Positions 9,264 through 18,256 of a stretch of DNA of 64,000 bases are shown here, piece by piece. Numbering within the stretch: position 1 is the stretch's first letter; every line of letters begins with the position of its first letter. The stretch comes from Malaciobacter molluscorum LMG 25693 (GTDB lineage Bacteria > Campylobacterota > Campylobacteria > Campylobacterales > Arcobacteraceae), in assembly GCF_003544935.1 (NCBI RefSeq), contig NZ_CP032098.1, positions 1,860,001 to 1,924,000 on the forward strand. Reading direction: 5' to 3'. The notes below the pieces were generated by a model. That model was not told the DNA's origin. It searched no databases and was given only the letters and a program-made list of their open reading frames with translations. The position numbers and the translations under genes are program-made.

Positions 9264-9970
9264 ATCTCTACTTTTATACTATGTGTTGAAGATTTTTCAT
9301 AAATTTTTGTTACTTCATTTGTAAATTCATTGTCATTAAAAACAAATAAACTAGGTAATACTTTAGTTAAAGACTTTGAACTCTTTCTTGCATAAACAAG
9401 TACAAGTGTTGCATCCTTCGAACTATTTGGGTGTACAAATTGTAAACTTTCTATGTTAAATTTATATTTATTTAATAAAAGTAATATTTCATTTATCTGT
9501 TTTACATCATAACAGAAAAAAAACTTACCTTTGGGTTTTAATATTTTGTTTGTTTTACAAATAAAATCTTCTAAAGGCATAGAATCATTATATCTTGCAA
9601 TCTTCAAATTCTCATTTTCACTTTTTATTACATTTGTATGATAAAAAGGAGGATTTGATACACAAATATCAAATGTTTTATCAAATTGCATTTGTAAAAA
9701 AGAACCTCTATACATAGTCGAATCTATTTTATTACATTTACTGTTTATTTGACTTAATAATTGAAACTTCTCTTGTATTTCAGATTGATTTAACTTTAAT
9801 GAAGACAAATCTCTACAAACTAATAGACCTAAGATACCACTTCCACTTCCAATATCTAAAAGTTCACCTTTTATATTTTTAAAAGTAGATAAGTTTTTTA
9901 ATATAAAATTATATAAAAAATGTGTATCACTATTATAACAATATCCATCTTTTGGTTGATATAGAACCAA
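9260..9970 (-). CDS. TrmN6-like adenine-N6 methyltransferase
   Basis: This is a 236-residue Rossmann-fold SAM-dependent methyltransferase. Motif I is DIGSGSGILG (39-48), and the N6-adenine catalytic motif NPPFY is at 106-110. Size and motifs fit tRNA1(Val) A37 N6-methyltransferase (TrmN6/YfiC). It is the first gene of the four-gene minus-strand operon ending with trpC. Assignment to tRNA rather than rRNA or protein is by family resemblance. Confidence 0.85.
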   Translation of the reverse strand: MVLYQPKDGYCYNSDTHFLYNFILKNLSTFKNIKGELLDIGSGSGILGLLVCRDLSSLKLNQSEIQEKFQLLSQINSKCNKIDSTMYRGSFLQMQFDKTFDICVSNPPFYHTNVIKSENENLKIARYNDSMPLEDFICKTNKILKPKGKFFFCYDVKQINEILLLLNKYKFNIESLQFVHPNSSKDATLVLVYARKSSKSLTKVLPSLFVFNDNEFTNEVTKIYEKSSTHSIKVEI

Positions 9971-10182
9971 TCTTATTACCTTTTTAATTTTTTGTATTAT
10001 ATCTAATAAAACAAATAATTGATTTAAACAAAATCTTAAAGCTAAAAAAAAAGCTATTATTGTCTAAAATATTGATATTTTGGGAGTTTAGTTTTATGAT
10101 TTAAAGTATTTTTTAAGGCGGGATTTCATAAAGTTTAATTATTTTTTATAATTAAGATAAGTTATTAGAGATTTAATAAATT

Positions 10183-10249
10183 TTGACATAATACAACATG
10201 TTAATTTTACATAATTATAAATAATTATTAATATAAAAGAGGAAAGATT
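10183..10249 (+). promoter_or_regulatory. Candidate promoter and ribosome-binding site of the oor operon
   Basis: A TTGACA hexamer lies at 10183-10188 and a CATAAT hexamer at 10210-10215. Their 21-base spacing is longer than ideal, although Campylobacterota promoters often depend mainly on the -10 and a T-rich upstream region. AGAGGAAAG just before the ATG at 10250 is a strong Shine-Dalgarno sequence. Confidence 0.4.
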
Positions 10250-10567
10250 ATGGGAATAAAACAAGCCCCAAAAAATACTCCTGTTTGGGTAGATGAAACT
10301 AGATGTAAAGCATGTGATATGTGTGTATCAGTTTGCCCTGCTGGTGTATTATCGATGAGATATGATGCTTCTTCAACACTTGGCGCGATGGCTAGTGTTG
10401 TTTATGAGGATTCGTGTATTGGATGTACAGACTGTGAACTATCTTGCCCAGACTTTGCAATCTTCGTTGCAGATAAAAAAGAGTTTAAATTTGCTAAATT
10501 AACAACAGAAGCAAAAGAACGAAGTGTAGCAATAAAAAATAATAATTATAGAATACCAAAAGCTTAA
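10250..10567 (+). CDS. oorD: 2-oxoglutarate:acceptor oxidoreductase, ferredoxin-like delta subunit
   Basis: This 105-residue protein carries two 4Fe-4S clusters. The cluster ligands are Cys19, 22, 25, 29 and Cys56, 59, 62, 66, in perfect bacterial-ferredoxin spacing. It carries electrons within the OorDABC complex, which decarboxylates 2-oxoglutarate to succinyl-CoA in place of 2-oxoglutarate dehydrogenase. It is first in a four-gene operon, 9 bp before oorA. The electron acceptor (flavodoxin or quinone-linked) is not determined by this sequence. Confidence 0.95.
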   Translation: MGIKQAPKNTPVWVDETRCKACDMCVSVCPAGVLSMRYDASSTLGAMASVVYEDSCIGCTDCELSCPDFAIFVADKKEFKFAKLTTEAKERSVAIKNNNYRIPKA

Positions 10568-10576
10568 GGAAACCAA

Positions 10577-11707
10577 ATGGCAAGAGAACTAATATCAACA
10601 GGAAATGAACTAGCAGCTTTAGCAGCAGTTGAGGCAGGATGTGAATTTTTTGCAGGTTATCCTATTACTCCATCTAGTGAAATTATGCATACACTTTCTG
10701 ATTTATTACCAGCTCATGGTGGAGCTTCAATGCAAATGGAAGATGAAATTGCTGGAGTTTGTGCAGCACTTGGTGCCTCAATGAGTGGAAAAAGAGCTTT
10801 AACAGCTACTAGTGGACCTGGTATTTCATTAAAATCAGAAAATATTGGACTTGGATATATTGCAGAAGTTCCACTTGTAATAATAAATGTGATGAGAGGT
10901 GGACCATCAACTGGACTTCCAACAAGAGTTCAACAAGGTGATGTTTTACAAGCAAAATCACCAACACATGGAGATTTTAACTCTATTACATTAACTGCTT
11001 CAACTTTAGAAGAGTGTTATACGCAAACAATCAGAGCATTTAATCTAGCAGATAGATTTATGCAACCTGTATTTTTACTACTTGATGAGACAGTTGGACA
11101 TATGAGTGGAAAAGCAATAATTCCAGATTTAGAAGAAGTAAAAAAAACTATTGTTCCAAGAAGAGTTTATGAAGGTGATCCAAAAGATTATAAACCTTAT
11201 GGCGTACCAAATGATGAACCTGCAATATTAAATCCAATGTTTAAAGGGTATAGATTTCATTTTACTGGGTTACATCATGGCCCAACAGGTCATCCAACGG
11301 AAGATGCACAACTTAGTCAAAACTTAATTGATAGATTATTCAATAAAGTAAATGCACATGTAGATGAAGTAGAACATTATGAAGAGTATATGCTTGAAGA
11401 TGCAGATTATATGATAATTGCATATGGTTCTGTTGCATTATCTGCAAAAGATGCTATAAAAAGACTAAGAAAAGAAGGAATAAAAGTTGGACTATTTAGA
11501 CCGATTACAATTTGGCCAAGCCCAGCTAATAAAATAAATGAATATTGTAATAAAATAGAAAAAATTTTAGTTACAGAGTTAAATAAAGGTCAATACATAC
11601 AAGAGATTCAAAGAGTTAGTAAAAGAGATGATTTTACTACACTATTTAAAGCAAATGGAAGACCTATTGCTCCGTTAGAAATTATTGAAAAAATAAAAGG
11701 AATGTAA
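10577..11707 (+). CDS. oorA: 2-oxoglutarate:acceptor oxidoreductase, alpha subunit
   Basis: This is a 376-residue pyruvate/2-oxoacid ferredoxin oxidoreductase alpha chain. The N-terminal part has FAGYPITPSSEIMH (about 24-37) and the TSGPGISLKSE substrate-binding stretch (about 78-88). A transketolase C-terminal-like domain begins near residue 275. It works with OorB, which holds thiamine diphosphate. One base separates it from oorB. The oorDABC order is as reported for Helicobacter and Campylobacter, where the enzyme completes the oxidative TCA branch. Confidence 0.96.
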   Translation: MARELISTGNELAALAAVEAGCEFFAGYPITPSSEIMHTLSDLLPAHGGASMQMEDEIAGVCAALGASMSGKRALTATSGPGISLKSENIGLGYIAEVPLVIINVMRGGPSTGLPTRVQQGDVLQAKSPTHGDFNSITLTASTLEECYTQTIRAFNLADRFMQPVFLLLDETVGHMSGKAIIPDLEEVKKTIVPRRVYEGDPKDYKPYGVPNDEPAILNPMFKGYRFHFTGLHHGPTGHPTEDAQLSQNLIDRLFNKVNAHVDEVEHYEEYMLEDADYMIIAYGSVALSAKDAIKRLRKEGIKVGLFRPITIWPSPANKINEYCNKIEKILVTELNKGQYIQEIQRVSKRDDFTTLFKANGRPIAPLEIIEKIKGM

Positions 11708-11708
11708 T

Positions 11709-12560
11709 ATGGCTTTTAATTATGATGAATACCTAAGAGTAGATAAGATGCCAACACTTTGGTGTTGGGGTTGTGGAGATGGTGTTATCTTAAAAGCACT
11801 TATTAGAGCCATTGAAAAAGTTGGTTGGAATATGGATGATGTGTGTGTTGTTTCTGGAATTGGTTGTTCTGGAAGATTTTCATCATATATAAATTGTAAT
11901 ACAGTTCATACAACACATGGTAGAACAATTGCTTACGCAACAGGTATAAAAATGGCAAATCCTGATAAACATGTAATTTGTGTAACAGGAGATGGAGATG
12001 GACTTGCAATTGGAGGGAATCATACAATTCATGGGTGTAGAAGAAATATAGATATAAATCATATTGTTGTAAATAATTTTATTTATGGATTAACAAACTC
12101 ACAAACAAGTCCAACAACTCCACAAGGAATGTGGACAGTTACAGCAAAAAGAGGAAATATAGACCCAACTTTTAATGCTTGTGATTTAGCTATTGCAGCT
12201 GGTGCTAGTTTTGTAGCAAGAGAGAGTATGTTAGAACCTAAAAAATTAGAAAAGATTTTTGTAAAAGGCTTAGAACATAAAGGTTACTCATTTTTTGATG
12301 TATTTTCAAACTGTCATGTTAATCTTGGTAGAAAAAATAAGATGGGTACAGCAATGGAAAATCTTTCTTGGATTGATTCAATAACAATTGCAAAAACTAA
12401 ATATGATAAATTAGAAGAGGAAGATAAAAAAGGGAAATTTCCTACTGGAATTTTAAAACAAGATGATGATGCTTTAGAGTATTGTGATGCATATGCAAAA
12501 GTAAAACAAGCACACCAAAATAATACTAAAGTAGCACTTTGGGAGATAAAAAATGGCTAG
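11709..12560 (+). CDS. oorB: 2-oxoglutarate:acceptor oxidoreductase, beta (ThDP) subunit
   Basis: This is a 283-residue thiamine-diphosphate-binding subunit. WCWGCGDGVILKA (about 18-30) and GIGCSGRFSSYINCNTVHTT (about 50-69) hold conserved cysteines of the 2-oxoacid:ferredoxin oxidoreductase beta family. The ThDP/Mg motif GDGDGLAIGGNH follows at about 95-106, and NNFIYGLTNSQTSPT at about 122-136. It overlaps oorC by 8 bp, indicating coupled translation. Confidence 0.96.
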   Translation: MAFNYDEYLRVDKMPTLWCWGCGDGVILKALIRAIEKVGWNMDDVCVVSGIGCSGRFSSYINCNTVHTTHGRTIAYATGIKMANPDKHVICVTGDGDGLAIGGNHTIHGCRRNIDINHIVVNNFIYGLTNSQTSPTTPQGMWTVTAKRGNIDPTFNACDLAIAAGASFVARESMLEPKKLEKIFVKGLEHKGYSFFDVFSNCHVNLGRKNKMGTAMENLSWIDSITIAKTKYDKLEEEDKKGKFPTGILKQDDDALEYCDAYAKVKQAHQNNTKVALWEIKNG

Positions 12561-13113
12561 AACATTGATGAGATTTACAGGTGTTGGAGGACAAGGTGTT
12601 TTACTTGCTGGATCTATTTTTGCAGCTGCAAAAATTAAAGCTGGAGGATATGGTTTAAAAACAGCAACTTATACTTCACAAGTAAGAGGTGGTCCAACAG
12701 TTGTAGATATTACACTAGAAGATGAACCTATTTTATTTCCATATGCAAATGATGGAGAAATAGATTTTATGCTTTCTGTTGCTCAAATTTCATATGACCA
12801 ATTTAAACAAGGCGTAAAAGATGGTGGAATTATAGTAATTGAACCAAATTTAGTAAAACCAACTAAAGAAGATAGAGAAAAATTTAAAATTTATGAAATT
12901 CCAATTATTACAATTGCAAAAGAAGAAGTAGGAAATGTTATTACTCAATCAGTATTAGCTTTATCTATTGCAAATTATATGGCAGGAACTATTGTTGATA
13001 ATGAAATATTAAGAGAAACAATGCTTTCAAAAGTACCAACAAAAGTACATGACATTAATAACAAAGCATTTGATTTGGGAATTAAATATGCAAAAGAAGC
13101 ACTAAAAAAATAA
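12553..13113 (+). CDS. oorC: 2-oxoglutarate:acceptor oxidoreductase, gamma subunit
   Basis: This is a 186-residue gamma subunit of the 2-oxoacid:acceptor oxidoreductase family. The N-terminal FTGVGGQGVLLAGSIFA (about 8-24) and TYTSQVRGGPTVVDITL (about 39-55) motifs are characteristic. It closes the operon. A terminator hairpin begins at its stop codon. Confidence 0.95.
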   Translation: MARTLMRFTGVGGQGVLLAGSIFAAAKIKAGGYGLKTATYTSQVRGGPTVVDITLEDEPILFPYANDGEIDFMLSVAQISYDQFKQGVKDGGIIVIEPNLVKPTKEDREKFKIYEIPIITIAKEEVGNVITQSVLALSIANYMAGTIVDNEILRETMLSKVPTKVHDINNKAFDLGIKYAKEALKK

Positions 13114-13132
13114 AAACTCAATTTGAGTTTTT
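13112..13132 (+). terminator. oor operon terminator
   Basis: A 9-bp stem, AAAAACTCA pairing with TGAGTTTTT, closes a 3-base loop immediately after the oorC stop. A T-rich run follows. Confidence 0.75.
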
Positions 13133-13269
13133 ATTTTATAAAGTTTCACCAACTTTTTAAAGAAGTTATCTCTTTATTAGTATTAAAAAGACACTAAAAT
13201 TGCCTCTATATAAGTTCTAATTAGATAAAATATAGCCCTTATAAAAGTTATATCAAAGGTTTTATTAAT

Positions 13270-15534
13270 ATGAGTGAAAATAAAGATTTTTTACGTACAA
13301 TAGTTGAAAAAGACTTAAAATCAAACAAATATAAAGAGATTATTACTAGATTTCCTCCTGAGCCTAATGGCTTCCCACACATTGGACATGCAAAATCAAT
13401 TTGTATAAATTTTGGAATTGCAAAAGATTATAATGGTTATTGCAATTTAAGAATGGATGATACAAATCCAACAACAGAAGATACAAAATATGTAGAAGCA
13501 TTAAAAGATGCTGTTCAATGGCTAGGGTTTGAATGGAAAGGTGAAGTAAAACATACATCTGATTATTTTCCTAAAATATATGAATATGCTATAAAACTAA
13601 TCAAAATGGGTAAAGCCTATGTTGATAGTATTTCAGAAGAACAGATGAAAGAGTATAGGGGAACTGTAACAGAACCTGGGAAAAGAAGTCAATTTGCAAA
13701 TAGAACAATAGAAGAAAACCTTGAACTTTTTGAAAAAATGAAAAATGGTGAATTTAAAGATGGTGAGCATGTACTAAGAGCAAAAATTGATATGAGTGCA
13801 GCAAATATGAAATTAAGAGATCCACTTTTATATAGAATTAGACATGCACACCATTTTAGAACAGGTGATGAGTGGTGTATCTATCCTATGTATGATTTTG
13901 CTCATTGTTTATCTGATTATATAGAAGGTGTATCTCACTCAATTTGTACACTTGAATTTGAAAATAATAGAGATATTTATGATTGGGTATTAGATGCATT
14001 AGAACTTGAACCACCAAGACCTTACCAACATGAGTTTGCAAGATTAGGTATTAATTATACTGTTATGAGTAAAAGAAAACTTTTAGAGCTTGTAAATGGA
14101 AATTATGTAAATGGTTGGGATGACCCAAGAATGCCAACAATTGCAGGATATAAAAGAAGAGGATATACTCCTGAGTCTATATTAAATTTTTGTGAACAAA
14201 TAGGTATTGCAAAAGCAAACTCTATGGTTGATGTATCACAACTTGAATTTTGTATTAGAGATGATTTAAATAAAAAAGTTCCAAGAGTTATGTGTGTACT
14301 TGACCCTATAAAAGTAACTATTGAAAACTATGAAGGAAGAGAAGAAATTAAAGCTTCATACTATCCTCATGATGTTCCCAAAGAGGGTTCAAGAAAAATC
14401 CCTTTTTCTAATGAAGTTTATATTGAAAGAGAAGACTTTAGTGAAAACCCAGTAAAAGGTTATAATAGATTAACTTTAGAACAACCTGTAAGATTAAGAT
14501 ATGCATATATTATAACTTGTAAAGAGATAAAAAAAGATGCAAATGGAAATATTATAGAAATTATTGCAACATATAATCCAAACTCAAAAAGTGGTCATGA
14601 CACAAGTGGGATAAAAGTGAAAAGTGCTATTCACTGGGTTGATGCGAAAGAATCTAAAAAAGTTGAAGTTAGACTTTATGATAGACTTTATAAAAATGAA
14701 GCACCACAAGACATAGAAGACTTAAATCCAAATTCACTTTCAATTATAAAAGATGCACTAGTTGAACCTGCTGTTATTACACAAAAAGCAGATGAAAGAT
14801 TTCAATTTGAAAGACAAGGTTATTTTTATGCTGATCCAATTGATTATACTGATGAAAAACCAGTATTCAATAAAATTGTTAGTTTAAAAGATTCTTGGGC
14901 TAAAAAAAGTAAAAAAGAAGAAGATAAACCAAAAGAAGAAATTGTAAAAAGAGTTGAGAAAAAAGAGGTTATTCATGGTGAAGCAGAACCTTTAACACAA
15001 GAACAACAAATACTTTTTGATAGATATACAAAAGAGTTAGAACTTAATAATGAAGTTTCAAATATTTTAGCAAGAGATGAAAAACTATCTTCTTTTTATG
15101 AACAAGCATTAAAAGAGTTAAACAGCCCTATTTCGTTAGCTAATGTAATTGCAAATGATGTAGCAAAAGAGTTAAAAGAAAAAGAGATAACTGAACTTAA
15201 ATTTACACCATCACAAATTGCTAAACTTGTAAAAATGATAGATGAAGAAATAATCTCTAGTAAAATAGCAAAACAAGTATTTGAAGAGATGGTAAAAAAA
15301 GGTGAAGAACCTTCTAAAATTATAGAAGATAAAAACCTAGTTCAAATTAGCGACCCTAATGTAATTTTACCAATTATTGATGAGATAATTGAAAAAAATC
15401 CAGAAAACGTAGAAAAATATAAAGCTGGAAATCAAAAACTATTTGGATTCTTTATTGGTCAAGTTTTAAAAGCAACAGATGGAAAAGCAAATCCTAAAGT
15501 AGTAAATAATCTTGTGGCTGAAAAGTTAAAATAG
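13270..15534 (+). CDS. glnS: Glutaminyl-tRNA synthetase with C-terminal YqeY-like domain
   Basis: This is a class I aminoacyl-tRNA synthetase of 754 residues. The HIGH motif occurs in GFPHIGHAKS (about 34-43), and the second signature is VMSKRKLL (about 264-271). RFPPEPNG and RMDDTNP are diagnostic for GlnRS/GluRS, and EGVSHSICTLEFENNRD favours GlnRS. Residues up to about 555 match a standard GlnRS. A charged linker (about 555-580) leads to about 170 residues resembling GatB/YqeY tails (for example ISLANVIANDVAKEL and KLFGFFIGQVLKAT), as in Deinococcus GlnRS. It is transcribed alone. Direct Gln-tRNA formation is notable because Helicobacter and Campylobacter rely on GatCAB. Confidence 0.93.
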   Translation: MSENKDFLRTIVEKDLKSNKYKEIITRFPPEPNGFPHIGHAKSICINFGIAKDYNGYCNLRMDDTNPTTEDTKYVEALKDAVQWLGFEWKGEVKHTSDYFPKIYEYAIKLIKMGKAYVDSISEEQMKEYRGTVTEPGKRSQFANRTIEENLELFEKMKNGEFKDGEHVLRAKIDMSAANMKLRDPLLYRIRHAHHFRTGDEWCIYPMYDFAHCLSDYIEGVSHSICTLEFENNRDIYDWVLDALELEPPRPYQHEFARLGINYTVMSKRKLLELVNGNYVNGWDDPRMPTIAGYKRRGYTPESILNFCEQIGIAKANSMVDVSQLEFCIRDDLNKKVPRVMCVLDPIKVTIENYEGREEIKASYYPHDVPKEGSRKIPFSNEVYIEREDFSENPVKGYNRLTLEQPVRLRYAYIITCKEIKKDANGNIIEIIATYNPNSKSGHDTSGIKVKSAIHWVDAKESKKVEVRLYDRLYKNEAPQDIEDLNPNSLSIIKDALVEPAVITQKADERFQFERQGYFYADPIDYTDEKPVFNKIVSLKDSWAKKSKKEEDKPKEEIVKRVEKKEVIHGEAEPLTQEQQILFDRYTKELELNNEVSNILARDEKLSSFYEQALKELNSPISLANVIANDVAKELKEKEITELKFTPSQIAKLVKMIDEEIISSKIAKQVFEEMVKKGEEPSKIIEDKNLVQISDPNVILPIIDEIIEKNPENVEKYKAGNQKLFGFFIGQVLKATDGKANPKVVNNLVAEKLK

Positions 15535-15541
15535 CCACAAG
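15511..15541. terminator. Hairpin at the convergent end of glnS
   Basis: CTTGTGGCT at 15511-15519 pairs perfectly with 15533-15541 around a 13-base loop that contains the glnS stop codon. It lies between convergent genes. No T-run follows on the plus strand, so intrinsic termination is uncertain. Confidence 0.45.
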
Positions 15542-15547
15542 AAAAAA

Positions 15548-16087
15548 TCAATCAAGATAAGAAGTATATTCTTCTATCTTTTTCTCTAATCTTGAAGATA
15601 AATAAAGATTTGAATTTTTCAAACAAGAAAGAATAAACTTTGCTTCTTTTAAATAAGAGTTTTTCTTCTCATTATCCCAATGTTTTGGAGGCTCTTGTAA
15701 GTTTGTAATTCTATCTGCTAATTTAACTAATTGAATTTCATATGGTTGTTCTAAAATTCTATTTAAGCTATCTTGCATCTGCTCTTTTTTAGGTAAGTTT
15801 TTATTTTTACTTAAAGCATCAACACCCTCTGCTACTTCAAGTCCAAACTTATCAAAAATATCATCAAAAGTAAAAGATGTATCTTCTATTATATCATGTA
15901 ACAAAGCACAAGTAATAGCCAAATCTGCTTTTTCATCTGGCATGTTTGATTCTATTGTCGCATGAATAACTTCCATTGCAACAGCACATATATGAGATAA
16001 ATAAGGTAAATCTTTTGGTGTTTTTTGTTCACCATGAGCTTTTGCTGCAAAATTTAATGCTTTTAAATATTTTTCTTGTGAAAACAT
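15548..16087 (-). CDS. HD-domain hydrolase, (p)ppGpp-hydrolase-like
   Basis: This 179-residue single-domain protein shows metal ligands in SpoT/Mesh1 order: His32 in PYLSHICAVA, His64-Asp65 in LLHDIIEDT, and Asp125 in VKLADRITN. The Glu-Asp pair 68-69 that activates water in alarmone hydrolases is also present. No synthetase, TGS or ACT domain follows, so it would be a small stand-alone hydrolase. It is last in a rpe-trpF-dnaQ-HD operon, 1 bp from the exonuclease gene. Hydrolysis of (p)ppGpp or a related nucleotide is inferred from motifs. Confidence 0.82.
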   Translation of the reverse strand: MFSQEKYLKALNFAAKAHGEQKTPKDLPYLSHICAVAMEVIHATIESNMPDEKADLAITCALLHDIIEDTSFTFDDIFDKFGLEVAEGVDALSKNKNLPKKEQMQDSLNRILEQPYEIQLVKLADRITNLQEPPKHWDNEKKNSYLKEAKFILSCLKNSNLYLSSRLEKKIEEYTSYLD

Positions 16088-16088
16088 T

Positions 16089-16889
16089 TTATTTTCCTTG
16101 ATTTATAATATTATTTGATTTAGAAAAATTAATCAAATCTTCTGTTGTTTGTACATTAATTGGTAAATTATTTATACTCTCTTGCAAAAGATGAGTCGTA
16201 CTTAAAGCATCACTATATGCTCTATGTAAATTATCTATATTTATATGTAATAACTCTTTTAAAAAATCTAGTCCATATCTTTGAGCTGCTATTGTTCTTT
16301 TTGCAAGTGCAATAGTACAAAGTTTTCTATTTTCTAATTTTCCTAAATGATACTTTTTAAAAGAGTTAGATATAAAGTTATAATCAAATTTAATATCATG
16401 TGCAACAAAAACATCATCTTGCAAAAAGATTTTGAAATCACTTAAAACTTTTTCAATAATCGGTGCATCTTCCAACATTTTTGGTGTAATATGAGTAACT
16501 TCTTGAATATATCTTGGTACTTGTTTTGCATAAACTAATGAGTCAAATTTATCTATAACTTTTCCATTTTTATATTTAACTGCACCTAATTCTATAATCT
16601 GTCCTTTATTAACATCTGAACCGTTAGTTTCTATATCAACAATACAAAAAGTCTGATCTTTTAATAACGTTTTTGCTGTTTTTAAATAGATATTATCTCC
16701 ATCTAATTCAATTGGTAAACCATTTGATAAAAGTAATTCAAATTCTAATTCGGGATTATCATAAAAAGTATCTTTAAAACTATCTAATTCATTTAAGAAT
16801 TCTTCTAATGGCATTTCACTTTTTTTTAGTTTTGCTACTAATTTATCTATATTTGATAAAACGATTTTATTTTTTCTTTTATTTTTCAT
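16089..16889 (-). CDS. dnaQ: DnaQ-like 3'-5' exonuclease
   Basis: This is a 266-residue DEDDh exonuclease. Catalytic residues are Asp85 and Glu87 in IVDIETNG, Asp165 in AHDIKFDYNF, and His222 and Asp227 in HRAYSDALS. The roughly 75 residues before the fold have no match I recognise and are rich in lysine. It may be the proofreading epsilon subunit of DNA polymerase III or a related exonuclease; in Campylobacter the gene next to rpe is called dnaQ. It overlaps trpF by 11 bp. Confidence 0.87.
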   Translation of the reverse strand: MKNKRKNKIVLSNIDKLVAKLKKSEMPLEEFLNELDSFKDTFYDNPELEFELLLSNGLPIELDGDNIYLKTAKTLLKDQTFCIVDIETNGSDVNKGQIIELGAVKYKNGKVIDKFDSLVYAKQVPRYIQEVTHITPKMLEDAPIIEKVLSDFKIFLQDDVFVAHDIKFDYNFISNSFKKYHLGKLENRKLCTIALAKRTIAAQRYGLDFLKELLHINIDNLHRAYSDALSTTHLLQESINNLPINVQTTEDLINFSKSNNIINQGK

Positions 16890-17472
16890 TTGCTGCTTTT
16901 ATAAACTCTTTCATTTTCTCTTTATCTTTTTTCCCTTTTGATACTTCAACACCACTACTTACATCAACAGCAAAAAAATTATAATCTTTTAACTCTTTTA
17001 AATTAGAAGATGTTAATCCACCTGCTAAAATAAATTTAGAACAATCCATATTCTCAAACCACTCTAAAGCGACTCTTTTACCCGCACCACCAAACTCTTC
17101 AACAAAAGCATCAATTAAATAGAAATTATTTTCATCTAATTGAATTAAGTCTTCTTTTGATTTTGCTCTTACAACTTCAATATATTTAGTGTTTAAATTA
17201 TCAAAATCTGTTTTATTATCATCATCAATAATTTGTGCTAACTGCATATTTGATACTTTACATATATCATTTATATGTTTTGAAGATTCATTAACAAACA
17301 ATCCAACTGATTGTACAAAAGGAGGTAACAAATCTACTATTTTTCTTGCATCTAAAGGATCAATATATCTTAAACTTTTATCATAAAATACAAAACCTAA
17401 AGCATGAGCACCCGCATCAACTGCATCAAGTGCATCTTGTAAATTCGTTATTCCACATATTTTTACACGCAT
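16879..17472 (-). CDS. trpF: Phosphoribosylanthranilate isomerase
   Basis: This is a 197-residue TIM-barrel enzyme of tryptophan synthesis. The N-terminal VKICGITN holds the catalytic Cys. GFVFYDKSLRYI, FILAGGLTSSNL and AVDVSSGVE occur in the family order. Length is typical of TrpF. It lies between rpe (9 bp upstream) and the exonuclease, separated from trpC by 9 kb, so the tryptophan genes are dispersed here. Confidence 0.95.
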   Translation of the reverse strand: MRVKICGITNLQDALDAVDAGAHALGFVFYDKSLRYIDPLDARKIVDLLPPFVQSVGLFVNESSKHINDICKVSNMQLAQIIDDDNKTDFDNLNTKYIEVVRAKSKEDLIQLDENNFYLIDAFVEEFGGAGKRVALEWFENMDCSKFILAGGLTSSNLKELKDYNFFAVDVSSGVEVSKGKKDKEKMKEFIKAANEK

Positions 17473-17481
17473 TTTATTTCT

Positions 17482-18123
17482 TTATATTTGTAAGCTTTTT
17501 ATTGCTTTTGAATAATCTTCATTTCCAAAAACATAACTTCCTGCAACTACTACATCAACACCTGCATTTTTCAATTGCTCAATATTTTTATCATTTACCC
17601 CACCATCTACTTGAATTAAACAGTTTGGATTTCTTTTATCAATAAGTTTTTTTAATTTTGATGCTTTTTCTATCACACTTGAAATAAACTTTTGTCCACC
17701 AAAACCAGGATTTACAGACATTAGTAATACCATATCCAAATCTTCAAGTAAATATTCAATACTTTCTGGAGTTGTATGAGGATTTAATACTATTGCTGGT
17801 TTTATTCCATAAGATTTTATTTTCTGAATAAGTCTATGAGGATGTTTTTCACTTTCAATATGAAAAGAGATATACTCAGGTTTTAAAGAAGCAAAAAGTT
17901 CAACAAAAAAAGTATTATTTTCCACCATAAGATGTACATCTAATGGTTTTGTTGCTATCTTTGCAACTGAATTTACAACAACAGGACCAATTGTCATATT
18001 TGGAACAAAATGTCCATCCATCACATCAACATGAATCAAATCACAACCACCATCACAAATTGCTTTTATATCTTCATTTAATTTTCCAAAATTTGCTGAA
18101 AGTATTGAGGGTGCTACAAGCAT
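17482..18123 (-). CDS. rpe: Ribulose-phosphate 3-epimerase
   Basis: This enzyme interconverts ribulose 5-phosphate and xylulose 5-phosphate. The product is 213 residues from the ATG at 18123 (MLVAPSILSANFG). The frame extends 20 codons further upstream, but family members begin at MLVAPSIL and an AAAGG sequence sits 9 bases before this ATG. HVDVMDGHFVPNMTIGP, HLMVEN, MSVNPGFGGQKF and QVDGGVND are the standard barrel motifs. It is first in the minus-strand operon with trpF, dnaQ and the HD gene. Confidence 0.96.
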   Translation of the reverse strand: MLVAPSILSANFGKLNEDIKAICDGGCDLIHVDVMDGHFVPNMTIGPVVVNSVAKIATKPLDVHLMVENNTFFVELFASLKPEYISFHIESEKHPHRLIQKIKSYGIKPAIVLNPHTTPESIEYLLEDLDMVLLMSVNPGFGGQKFISSVIEKASKLKKLIDKRNPNCLIQVDGGVNDKNIEQLKNAGVDVVVAGSYVFGNEDYSKAIKSLQI

Positions 18124-18256
18124 AAAGTATAACCTTTGATAAATTAATTTTGGGGGATTATAGCATTTTTTCTTGAAAACCAATTTTAAAAAATAGAAAT
18201 AAGATATTTAAAGATATTTTGTGATATAAATATCTTACACAAATTTAGGAAACAAA

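Noticed and set aside
17943-18125. Open frames rich in Leu, His and Gln on the strand opposite rpe, trpF and other genes.
   Set aside because: They are antisense shadows of AT-rich coding genes, with no ribosome-binding site and low-complexity products.
18124-18183. 20-residue extension of rpe.
   Set aside because: The conserved protein starts at MLVAPSIL, and the extension has no family match.
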